From: an uncultured Gammaproteobacteria bacterium
Lineage (GTDB): Bacteria; Pseudomonadota; Gammaproteobacteria; Chromatiales; Chromatiaceae
Reading direction: 5' to 3'
Assembly (NCBI GenBank): GCA_937926265.1
Contig: CALAZS010000241.1
Span: 1-17,764 of the forward strand
Length of the DNA: 17,764 nucleotides
The notes below the pieces were generated by a model. That model was not told where the DNA came from, made no database searches, and saw only the letters and a program-made list of their open reading frames with translations. The translations under genes were made by a program, and so were the position numbers. Numbering within the stretch: position 1 is the first letter of the stretch; every line of letters starts with the position of its first letter. Shown one piece after another: positions 6,788 through 12,432 of the stretch.

Positions 6788-7015
6788 ATGTACATGAAAG
6801 AACGTTCCAGCGGTCACTTGGTTGAAGTCATGAGCCTTGACGAATTGTATGACCCATTTACAAACACCATTATGGGTCGCTTTCATTTCGGAGAAGAAAT
6901 GCAGGAACCTGAAACATTTGAAAAAACCAGCCTGGTTTTTATGTCAGATGAAGCCCTTCCCGCCTGCTGGACAAATCCGCATTACAGGGATCATGAACTG
7001 AGAAAAACCGCATAA
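6788..7015 (+). CDS. conserved small protein, 75 aa, function unknown
   Basis: A soluble acidic protein with pattern HLVEVMSLDELYDPF...GRFHFGEEMQEPE...SLVFMSDEALPACW..PHYRDHEL. I recall closely similar short proteins in Pseudomonas-like Gammaproteobacteria, often labelled 'acetyltransferase' in databases; at 75 aa it is far too short for a GNAT domain and shows no acetyl-CoA motif, so I do not adopt that label. It has no signal peptide or membrane segment. The start ATG at 6788 has a strong AGGAGA 6 bases upstream. The unusual hairpin leader before it suggests translational control. It stands alone, bounded downstream by a minus-strand gene. Confidence 0.8.
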   Translation: MYMKERSSGHLVEVMSLDELYDPFTNTIMGRFHFGEEMQEPETFEKTSLVFMSDEALPACWTNPHYRDHELRKTA

Positions 7016-7045
7016 CCGAATTCCGGGGGGCTTATCAGGGCTTCC

Positions 7046-7061
7046 TGGAATCGAGATTCCA
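7046..7061. repeat. short inverted repeat after the 75-aa gene
   Basis: TGGAATC-GA-GATTCCA, a 7-base dyad with a 2-base centre, lies 31 bases past the stop at 7015. There is no following T-run, so it may be a protein-binding dyad or a weak hairpin, not a terminator. Confidence 0.35.
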
Positions 7062-7080
7062 ATGCAATTTCAGGCAAAAG

Positions 7081-7111
7081 AAAACCCATCAGAGCGAATC
7101 ATAATGGGTTT
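7081..7111 (-). terminator. probable terminator of the YjfB-like gene
   Basis: AAACCCAT (7082-7089) and ATGGGTTT (7104-7111) form an 8-bp stem with a 14-base loop. Read on the minus strand the stem ends in TTTT followed by CTTTT, a reasonable U-run for the gene at 7139-7336. Confidence 0.5.
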
Positions 7112-7138
7112 GATGTCAAGAAAATGGCAAAATTTCAG

Positions 7139-7336
7139 CTAAACATAAACATCTATCGAAGATTGTGATGATGTTTGAGGTTTAGGGACAGACTGCTCAA
7201 CCGACTGTATCAGTTGCTGTGCCTGTGATTGCTGAATATCCATGGCTTTTTTCTGTACGCTCACTGCCACGGCATCGCCGGTTTGCACTGAACCACCAGA
7301 AGCAACCATAGAGGCTGAAAAACCTGTAATTTCCAC
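7139..7336 (-). CDS. YjfB-like putative motility protein
   Basis: A 65-aa soluble protein whose centre, TGDAVAVSVQKKAMDIQQSQAQQLIQSV, matches the small YjfB family (putative motility protein), which has the pattern TGDAV...VLKKALDIQ..SA..LL. Members are often linked to flagellar genes, but their molecular role is not known to me. The start is GTG (complement of 7334-7336) with AGGGG about 6 bases upstream, a strong ribosome-binding site. A Gln/Ser-rich C-terminal tail (SVPKPQTSSQSS) looks disordered. The gene is isolated here: no flagellar genes are in view, and I could not find a convincing flagellar sigma-28 promoter upstream. A hairpin terminator follows. Confidence 0.75.
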   Translation of the reverse strand: MEITGFSASMVASGGSVQTGDAVAVSVQKKAMDIQQSQAQQLIQSVEQSVPKPQTSSQSSIDVYV

Positions 7337-7417
7337 TAATATCCCCTGTTCTAACTACTTATGCTTCATGTAACGGCCTGTATTGGAATTTGTTGAGAAA
7401 TATGTGAAATAAGTTCC

Positions 7418-7423
7418 TATAAT
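7418..7423 (+). promoter_or_regulatory. putative -10 box for the coiled-coil / BLUF pair
   Basis: TATAAT at 7418-7423 is a consensus -10. The nearest -35-like sequence is TTGAGA (7393-7398) with a long 19-base spacer. It would give a leader of roughly 90 bases before the gene at 7519. Confidence 0.45.
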
Positions 7424-7518
7424 CTATCTTGCTGAAAAAACAATATTTTTATAAAAAAAACAGCTTAACAAGCCCCTCTTCAGCTATCCTAACGAATCAT
7501 TAATAGATTGAGACACCA

Positions 7519-7833
7519 ATGAAAAAACTTACGATATCTGTAATGCTCACGCTGATAATTGTCGCACCAGCAATACAGGCCCAACAGTACTATGATCCAC
7601 AAAGTTATGCTCCGGAAAGCCATGCGCCACTAGGCCATACCCCGCAGCATTACGTTTCCGGGCCCAATGTAGAGAATATTCAAAGCGTGACTGAAAGACA
7701 CCAGGCAGAGAGAAAGGTCCTGCGCGAAAAACAGAATGCCGAGCGGCTTGAAATCAGGTTAAAACATCAAAAGGAGATGGAAAGCCTGCTGCAGAAACAA
7801 AAACATGAGCGTCGCTCAGCAATTTACAGATAA
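7519..7833 (+). CDS. small exported coiled-coil protein, 104 aa
   Basis: A signal peptide (residues 1-21, ending IQA before QQYYDP) is followed by a Tyr/His/Pro/Ser-rich segment (about 22-50) with imperfect repeats of the type PxxYAPExHAP. Then comes a highly charged Glu/Lys/Arg/Gln helix (about 54-100) with heptad-like spacing, probably a coiled coil. I recognise no named family. The stop is only two bases before the BLUF start, so the two genes are very likely co-transcribed and translationally coupled. A periplasmic or surface structural role is plausible; there is no catalytic motif. Confidence 0.72.
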   Translation: MKKLTISVMLTLIIVAPAIQAQQYYDPQSYAPESHAPLGHTPQHYVSGPNVENIQSVTERHQAERKVLREKQNAERLEIRLKHQKEMESLLQKQKHERRSAIYR

Positions 7834-7835
7834 CC

Positions 7836-8246
7836 ATGATTCAATTGATTTACGCAAGCTATGCTACCAATCCAATGTCTGAAAATGACTTGATAGATTT
7901 ACTCAGCGAAATCAGGGCTCGTAATGAAAAACAGCAGGTGACAGGGATGTTGCTTTATGCAGAGAAAAAATTTCTCCAGGTGCTGGAAGGCGAGAAAAAA
8001 GACGTAACGCAAATTTATGATTCCATTTGTCAGGACTCCAGAAACCGTGGCAATGTGATCTATGTTGAAAAAGAGATTTCTGAAAGAGAGTTTCCCAACT
8101 GGTCCATGGGTTTTAAACATTTAAAAAAGCAGGATAGAAAAGACCTCGAAGGTTTTACTGAATTTCTCGATTCGGCGCTGGACCTTAGGAAATACCAACG
8201 TTCCCATGCGGTACTTTTACTAAGCCAATTCAAAGATTTAACCTGA
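7836..8246 (+). CDS. BLUF-domain blue-light photoreceptor
   Basis: A 136-aa cytoplasmic flavin (FAD) photoreceptor with only the BLUF domain plus a short C-terminal helical extension. The photocycle residues fall at the spacing known from AppA: Y6 (LIYASYA), N30 (RARNEKQQVTG), Q48 (FLQVLEG), W89 and M91 (NWSMGF). All residues needed for the Tyr-Gln hydrogen-bond switch are therefore present. There is no attached EAL, GGDEF or other output domain, so it should signal through a partner protein. The ATG lies two bases after the stop of the exported coiled-coil gene, with no clear Shine-Dalgarno of its own, which suggests translational coupling. Confidence 0.95.
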   Translation: MIQLIYASYATNPMSENDLIDLLSEIRARNEKQQVTGMLLYAEKKFLQVLEGEKKDVTQIYDSICQDSRNRGNVIYVEKEISEREFPNWSMGFKHLKKQDRKDLEGFTEFLDSALDLRKYQRSHAVLLLSQFKDLT

Positions 8247-8325
8247 ACAAAACTTTTTATGGCCAACTCTTTCTAAGCAGCATGGGGATTTTCATATTTA
8301 ATATAGCGGCTTACCTTAATAGCGT

Positions 8326-8361
8326 TGATATCCAGATATCAGTAAATTAGTGCGCAATTTA
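8326..8361 (+). promoter_or_regulatory. two adjacent dyads upstream of the DsrE-like gene
   Basis: TGATATC-CA-GATATCA (8326-8341) is immediately followed by TAAATT-agtgcgc-AATTTA (8343-8361). They lie 42-77 bases before the ATG at 8403, where operators or a promoter would be expected. No known regulator motif is recognised. Confidence 0.35.
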
Positions 8362-8402
8362 ACTTAAACCCTTAATTTTTATTCAATTATTGAGATTCAA
8401 TC

Positions 8403-8885
8403 ATGAAAAAACTTACTTACCTGCTGATCTTGATGTTTTTATTTACAGTGTCTGCTGTTCAGGCTGAAGAAGATGACGGCATTGCCCGCGTTGTCTACCA
8501 TGCTGATTTTTCAGATCCACGACGCTTCTCTGCGATGATTACCAGTATCAATAACATGGTCAGCTATTACACCAGTGAACTGGTTGAATACGATATTCGT
8601 ATCGTTTTTGTTGCCCACGGCATTCGATTCCTGACCGATGACAACCTCGAAGGTACGCCGTTTATGGTAGATCATGAGCTTGAAAAAAATCGTGAGAATC
8701 TAAAAGGTCGTTTGCAAACGCTGACCCAGGTACATGATGTAAAACTAGAGCTCTGCAACATCACCAGAAGCCAGATCAACCTGGATGAAGCCAAAATCTA
8801 TGAAGATGTTGAAATGGTACCCTCTGGTGTTGTTCAGGTAGCAGAACACCAGAAGAACGGTTTTGCCTACATCAAAATTGAATGA
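8403..8885 (+). CDS. exported DsrE-like protein
   Basis: A 160-aa protein with a signal peptide (residues 1-21, ending VQA before EEDDG), followed by a DsrE/DsrF-fold domain: RVVYHADFSDPRRFSAMITSINNM, then DIRIVFVAHGIRFL, then VKLELCNITRSQINL and a final VPSGVVQVAEHQKNGFAYIKIE strand. The DsrE fold carries sulfur on a conserved Cys in cytoplasmic members; here the single mature Cys, C118, sits at the matching strand end, as in periplasmic DsrE-like proteins of sulfur bacteria. It is probably a periplasmic sulfur carrier or binding protein, but no partner gene (dsrAB, tusA, sox) is in the window. GAG lies 8 bases before the ATG. A 37-codon frame overlaps its stop. Confidence 0.88.
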   Translation: MKKLTYLLILMFLFTVSAVQAEEDDGIARVVYHADFSDPRRFSAMITSINNMVSYYTSELVEYDIRIVFVAHGIRFLTDDNLEGTPFMVDHELEKNRENLKGRLQTLTQVHDVKLELCNITRSQINLDEAKIYEDVEMVPSGVVQVAEHQKNGFAYIKIE

Positions 8886-8995
8886 GCATTAAAAACCATA
8901 CAGCGCAGGCAGCAGCCAATGCATTCCTCGCTCCCATAATCATCAGAGCCTGGTTTGCCTTTTCCGCAGTGGGTAAATCAGGCATAAATTTCTAG
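8882..8995 (+). CDS. possible 37-aa small ORF overlapping the DsrE-like stop
   Basis: An ATG overlaps the TGA of the DsrE-like gene (ATGA at 8882-8885) and the frame runs to TAG at 8993-8995. The product would start MSIKNHTAQAAANAF and contain a short hydrophobic stretch (LAPIIIRAWFAFSAVG). An ATGA overlap is a typical coupling arrangement, but no family is recognised and an open frame this short can occur by chance. Confidence 0.25.
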   Translation: MSIKNHTAQAAANAFLAPIIIRAWFAFSAVGKSGINF

Positions 8996-9044
8996 TCAGT
9001 TATTTTTAGCCTCTAATCTTAAATGATAGACATTTTCAGACTGA

Positions 9045-9061
9045 ATGATTTCACTAATCAT
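9045..9061 (+). promoter_or_regulatory. inverted repeat upstream of the STAS-like gene
   Basis: ATGATT-tcact-AATCAT, a perfect 6-base dyad with a 5-base centre, lies about 48 bases before the ATG at 9109. It could be an operator or a small leader hairpin; no factor is recognised. Confidence 0.3.
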
Positions 9062-9108
9062 ATAACTTGATTTAAAATGTGGTTTTATTCGAAAACAATT
9101 TCTCTTTT

Positions 9109-9477
9109 ATGCCGTTTATTCTGGAAACAACCGAAGACAGTTGCCGGCTTAATTTCAACGGTGACGTCACCTTCAAGACTATTGCAGAGTCCCAGCAACA
9201 GGTTGATTCGATTCTGAGCTTAAGAAACATTAAATATATCCTGGCAGACTTTCTTGATGCCGAAATCACGGTTGCCGAAAATGATGTTTCCGAGTTAGCC
9301 ATGAACAGCAAAATTGACTCCATTGGCCATTCAGGTATCAGGGAAGCCATTATTATCCGCGAAGAAGACCAGCACCTTGCTGAGATGTATGTTGCCTTTG
9401 CACGAAAACATCGCTCGTCTTTTATCTATAAAATATTCAATGACAAGCAGGAAGCTAAAAACTGGGCTACTGCATAA
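9109..9477 (+). CDS. SpoIIAA/STAS-like small protein
   Basis: A 122-aa soluble protein with the beta-alpha pattern of the SpoIIAA-like/STAS fold: MPFILETTEDSCRLNFNGDVTF, a helix, then IKYILADFLDAEITVAENDV and a later strand GIREAIIIREEDQHLAEMYVAFAR. STAS-fold proteins bind nucleotides or partner proteins in signalling. The start is uncertain: a GTG at 9079 is in frame and would add 10 residues, but neither has a visible Shine-Dalgarno; I chose the ATG because MPFxLE is a natural start for this fold. It is 32 bases before the OsmC gene and probably shares its transcript. The family call is based on pattern only. Confidence 0.65.
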   Translation: MPFILETTEDSCRLNFNGDVTFKTIAESQQQVDSILSLRNIKYILADFLDAEITVAENDVSELAMNSKIDSIGHSGIREAIIIREEDQHLAEMYVAFARKHRSSFIYKIFNDKQEAKNWATA

Positions 9478-9509
9478 GAGGCTTAATACTAATTTTTTAA
9501 GGAATACCA

Positions 9510-9905
9510 ATGGAGCTAAAAGTCACACTGGAAGGCAATAAAAAAGTCTCAACCCATATCGGTGATCACCTGATCATGACCGACCAGCCAGAAAAAAATG
9601 GTGGTTCAAATAGCGCACCTGCGCCGTATGATCTTTTCGTTGCTTCCATTGCAACCTGTGCCGGCTTTTATATCCAATCTTATTGTGACAATAAAAATAT
9701 CGATTCATCCGGCATTGAATTATCGCTTAATGTCACACGAGATGAAAAACAGGCCATTAATGGTTTTGTAACTACCATCCATATACCTGAAGACATCCCG
9801 GCCAAGCTTCACCCTGCCTTAAAGAAAGTGGCTGAGCAATGTGCCGTGAAAAAAACCATAATGAACAACCCGCAGTTTGTTGTCGAAACCATCCATAAAA
9901 ATTAA
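9510..9905 (+). CDS. OsmC family protein
   Basis: A 131-aa OsmC/Ohr-fold protein. Both redox Cys residues are present: C50 in DLFVASIATCAGFY and C111 in AEQCAVKKT, the pair used by the family to reduce organic hydroperoxides. The APAPYDLF motif before the first Cys is typical of the YhfA-type branch, which may act on other thiols or sulfur species, so a peroxide role is not certain. AAGGA lies 7 bases before the ATG. It follows the STAS-like gene closely, and an inverted-repeat cluster without a T-run follows the stop. Confidence 0.9.
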   Translation: MELKVTLEGNKKVSTHIGDHLIMTDQPEKNGGSNSAPAPYDLFVASIATCAGFYIQSYCDNKNIDSSGIELSLNVTRDEKQAINGFVTTIHIPEDIPAKLHPALKKVAEQCAVKKTIMNNPQFVVETIHKN

Positions 9906-9914
9906 CGCATTTTT

Positions 9915-9953
9915 TGTCATTTCAGGGATTATCCTGAATCCTGACAGATGACA
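9915..9953. repeat. nested inverted repeats after the OsmC gene
   Basis: TGTCAT (9915-9920) pairs with ATGACA (9948-9953) and encloses a hairpin TCAGG-gattat-CCTGA (9922-9937). A T-run lies before the structure, not after it, so on the plus strand it is not a canonical terminator. Confidence 0.35.
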
Positions 9954-9987
9954 CTGATGCCTGTTGAGTCAAAAGGCAATTTGTATT

Positions 9988-10015
9988 TTGGATAAATATT
10001 AATATTTGTTAAAAT
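9988..10015 (+). promoter_or_regulatory. candidate sulP promoter with internal palindrome
   Basis: TTGGAT (9988-9993) and TAAAAT (10010-10015) have a 16-base spacer. The spacer contains a perfect 14-base palindrome AAATATTAATATTT (9994-10007), a natural place for a repressor. The region is very AT-rich, so chance matches are likely. Confidence 0.33.
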
Positions 10016-10086
10016 AATAAATTATATTTTTTCCAGCCAGTCAGATTTTCTTTTTCTGTCTGCCTTCTAAACATCAAGGCCTTAAA

Positions 10087-11643
10087 ATGTTTCAACTCTC
10101 ATGCCCCGGCAAACAGTGCGTTCGCAATGACACTCTTTCCGGTCTTACCGTCGCCCTCGCCCTCGTTCCAGAAGCCGTTGCCTTTGCCTTTGTTGCCGGG
10201 GTTGAGCCAATAGTTGGTTTATATGGCGCTTTCATGATGGGCCTGATTACCGCGATCATCGGCGGTCGCCCGGGCATGATCTCCGGTGCAACTGGAGCCA
10301 TGGCCGTTGTCATGGTGGCCCTGGTTGCCGAACATGGTGTGCAATATCTTTTTGCCACCATCATTCTGACCGGCATTATTCAGGTCAGTGCCGGTGTATT
10401 CAGGCTGGGTAAATTTATTCGCATGGTGCCATACCCGGTGATGCTCGGTTTTGTAAACGGGCTGGCGATCGTCATTTTCCTTGCCCAACTGCAACAGTTT
10501 CAAACAGTTGATGAAGGCGGACAAATGACCTGGCTGGTAGGCGAGCAGCTTTGGATCATGCTGGGCCTGATTGCCCTGACCATGCTTATCATTCATTATC
10601 TGCCTAAACTGACCAGCGCTATCCCTGCCTCCCTGGTCGCGATTATTACCGTCACCCTGATTGTGATTGGCCTGGACCTGGATGCACGAACTGTTCAGGA
10701 CGTTCTCAAAGATATGTCCGGTGACCCGGGTGCAACCATAGCCGGCGATTTACCGTCTTTCAGCATTCCAATGGTACCGTTTAATCTCGATACCCTGATG
10801 ATCATTCTCCCCTATGCATTTATCCTTGCCGGTGTCGGTTTGATTGAGTCACTGCTGACGCTTACATTGATCGATGAGATTACTGAAACTCGTGGCCGCA
10901 GTAACAAGGAATGTGTTGGCCAGGGTGTTGCCAATACCGTGAATGGTTTTTTCGGCGGCATGGGCGGATGTGCGATGATTGGCCAGAGCATGATCAACAT
11001 CAACTCCGGAGGTAAAGGCAGGCTGTCAGGTATTTCAGCCGCCCTGTTCCTGTTGCTGTTTATCCTGGTCGCTTCCAGCCTGATCGAAATGATCCCGATC
11101 GCTGCACTGGTTGGCGTTATGTTTATCGTGGTACTTGGCACATTTGAATGGGCCAGCTTCCGCCTGCTCGGCAAAATTCCTGTCGCAGATACATTTGTTG
11201 GAATCCTGGTGGCTGTCATCACTGTGTTTGCTGACCTTGCGATTGCCGTAATCGTGGGTGTAATCGTCTCGGCGCTGGTTTTTGCCTGGGAACATGCCAA
11301 GCAAATGCAGGCTACTTCATATATTGATGAAAACGGCACCAAGCACTATGAACTCAATGGCCCACTGTTCTTCGGTTCTGTACATGCGTTTGGTGAACTT
11401 TTTGACCCGAGAAATGACCCTGAAGATATTGAAGTCGACTTCTATAACACCCGGGTTATGGATCACTCTGGCATCGAAGCAATTGATAACCTGGCCGAGC
11501 GTTACCAGAAACTTGAAAAAACACTGCATATCAAACATCTAAGTCCTGAATGCCGTGTTCTGTTAACCAAGGCCGGCGACCTGGTTGAAGTCAACGTCAA
11601 AGAAGACCCGAACTACCATGTGGCTGATGACAAGTTGGCCTAA
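10087..11643 (+). CDS. SulP family anion transporter with C-terminal STAS domain
   Basis: An inner-membrane SLC26/SulP permease of 518 aa. The first segment shows the family hallmark LSGLTVALALVPEAVAFAFVAGV, then GLYGAFMMGLITAIIGGRPGMISGATGAMAVV. About a dozen hydrophobic segments run to residue 410, including GGMGGCAMIGQSMININSGG around residue 295. A STAS domain fills about residues 425-505 (VDFYNTRVMDHSGIEAI, with the conserved DxSG-type turn near 459). SulP proteins carry sulfate, bicarbonate or other anions; the substrate cannot be read from the sequence. In this context sulfate export or uptake, or bicarbonate uptake for CO2 fixation, are both reasonable. AAGG lies 7 bases before the ATG. 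Confidence 0.95.
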   Translation: MFQLSCPGKQCVRNDTLSGLTVALALVPEAVAFAFVAGVEPIVGLYGAFMMGLITAIIGGRPGMISGATGAMAVVMVALVAEHGVQYLFATIILTGIIQVSAGVFRLGKFIRMVPYPVMLGFVNGLAIVIFLAQLQQFQTVDEGGQMTWLVGEQLWIMLGLIALTMLIIHYLPKLTSAIPASLVAIITVTLIVIGLDLDARTVQDVLKDMSGDPGATIAGDLPSFSIPMVPFNLDTLMIILPYAFILAGVGLIESLLTLTLIDEITETRGRSNKECVGQGVANTVNGFFGGMGGCAMIGQSMININSGGKGRLSGISAALFLLLFILVASSLIEMIPIAALVGVMFIVVLGTFEWASFRLLGKIPVADTFVGILVAVITVFADLAIAVIVGVIVSALVFAWEHAKQMQATSYIDENGTKHYELNGPLFFGSVHAFGELFDPRNDPEDIEVDFYNTRVMDHSGIEAIDNLAERYQKLEKTLHIKHLSPECRVLLTKAGDLVEVNVKEDPNYHVADDKLA

Positions 11644-11655
11644 ATCTGTAAACTT

Positions 11656-11684
11656 TTTTTACTATCTGAAAAAAGTACTATAAT
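11656..11684 (+). promoter_or_regulatory. promoter of the repeat-rich sulfur-globule-like gene
   Basis: A perfect TATAAT at 11679-11684 lies 38 bases before the ATG at 11723, with a poor -35 (TTTTTA, 11656-11661, 17-base spacer). An inverted repeat ACTTTTTT / AAAAAAGT (11652-11659 and 11669-11676) overlaps the -35 and could be either a weak terminator of sulP or a regulator site. Confidence 0.55.
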
Positions 11685-11722
11685 CTGACTTGCCAAATAA
11701 AAACTAAACGGAGGGAAAATAC

Positions 11723-12181
11723 ATGAAAAAAACGATTACTTTCACGATTTTTTCAGCTTTTTTATTAGGTGCTTCAAGCAGCGCCATGGCTTTCTTCTTT
11801 GATGATGACAATGACTGGAAATGCTGGGGACCAATGGGCCCATACGGACCCGAAATTCCTGACTGTAACCCATACGATGAATGGGACCCAAGATACTGGA
11901 TGGAAGAATTCGAACAGACTTTTGATGACGATGATGACTACTATGGCTACGGCCGTGGTCCTTGGGGAATGATGCCTTACGGTGGCTCGCCATATGGTGG
12001 CGGAATGCCTTATGGTGCCCCAATGCCATATGGTGGCGGTATGCCTTACGGTGCCCCAATGCCTTATGGTGGCGGTATGCCTTATGGTGCCCCAATGCCT
12101 TACGGTGGTCAGGGACAGATGGTGCCACCTGCACCTCCAGCGCCTGCACCAGCACCTGCTCGACCAGCGCCTGGCAGATAA
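11723..12181 (+). CDS. sulfur-globule-like exported repeat protein
   Basis: A 152-aa protein with a signal peptide (residues 1-23, ending AMA before FFFDDDND). The mature N-terminal half is acidic and aromatic, rich in Asp, Trp, Tyr and Pro (DNDWKCWGPMGPYGP, then DEWDPRYWMEEFEQTF and a run of Asp). The second half is three 12-residue repeats GGGMPYGAPMPY plus flanking partial copies, ending in a Pro/Ala tail. Exported Gly/Pro/Tyr-rich proteins of this form resemble the sulfur globule coat proteins of purple and colourless sulfur bacteria. The Met-Pro-Tyr repeat and acidic block are not typical of the classical ones. It has a strong Shine-Dalgarno (GGAGGG), its own promoter and a strong terminator, suggesting abundant expression as a single gene. 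Confidence 0.68.
   Translation: MKKTITFTIFSAFLLGASSSAMAFFFDDDNDWKCWGPMGPYGPEIPDCNPYDEWDPRYWMEEFEQTFDDDDDYYGYGRGPWGMMPYGGSPYGGGMPYGAPMPYGGGMPYGAPMPYGGGMPYGAPMPYGGQGQMVPPAPPAPAPAPARPAPGR
11996..12103 (+). repeat. 3 x 36-bp in-frame repeat
   Basis: Units at 11996-12031, 12032-12067 and 12068-12103 encode GGGMPYGAPMPY three times, with only third-base and minor differences. A partial copy precedes them. The copy number could vary by slippage without breaking the frame. Confidence 0.9.
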
Positions 12182-12200
12182 TAGTTAATCATTAACTATT
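12180..12200. repeat. 10-bp inverted repeat at the stop codon
   Basis: AATAGTTAAT (12180-12189) and ATTAACTATT (12191-12200) are perfect complements around a single C. The dyad overlaps the last two bases of the stop codon and sits just before the terminator. It may stabilise the mRNA end or bind a protein. Confidence 0.6.
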
Positions 12201-12209
12201 AACGGTAAG

Positions 12210-12239
12210 AGGCCTGCATCACTCGATGCAGGCCTTTTT
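12210..12239 (+). terminator. strong rho-independent terminator of the sulfur-globule-like gene
   Basis: GGCCTGCATC (12211-12220) pairs perfectly with GATGCAGGCC (12225-12234) around an ACTC loop, followed by TTTTT. Confidence 0.95.
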
Positions 12240-12295
12240 GTTTTCCAGCATGTCATCCACACTAAAGCGGGGACTAGCCCAACATTAAACATTTA

Positions 12296-12391
12296 TGACA
12301 GCCATAACAGCATGCTGTCAAATTCAGAATATTCCTACAAACTAATTTAATTCTTTTTGATAAGTTTTATTTGTTGCCAGTTTCGGCAACA
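12296..12391 (+). promoter_or_regulatory. inverted repeats in the leader of the 65-aa exported protein
   Basis: TGACAG (12296-12301) and CTGTCA (12315-12320) form a wide dyad. Closer to the gene, TGTTGCC-agtttc-GGCAACA (12372-12391) is a 7-bp hairpin about 41 bases before the start, with no T-run after it. Either could be a regulatory site. Confidence 0.35.
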
Positions 12392-12432
12392 GGATTTACA
12401 CACTTTAAATCTTTTATATGGAGCTGTATCAA

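Noticed and set aside
7337..7400. Flagellar sigma-28 promoter for the YjfB-like gene
   Set aside because: A GCCGTTAC on the minus strand is a partial -10 match, but no TAAAGTTT-like -35 lies at the right distance.
10812..11342. 176-aa minus-strand frame inside sulP
   Set aside because: It is antisense to a full-length, clearly conserved SulP protein and its product is a low-complexity Ser/Ile/Thr string with no family features.
11652..11676. ACTTTTTT / AAAAAAGT as terminator of sulP
   Set aside because: The stem is nearly all A-T, the loop is nine bases and no T-run follows; it overlaps the next promoter, so it is mentioned there only.
11742..12155. Long minus-strand frame (137 aa, His-rich repeats) opposite the sulfur-globule-like gene
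   Set aside because: It is the shadow of the repeat coding sequence; the plus frame has a signal peptide, promoter, strong ribosome-binding site and terminator.
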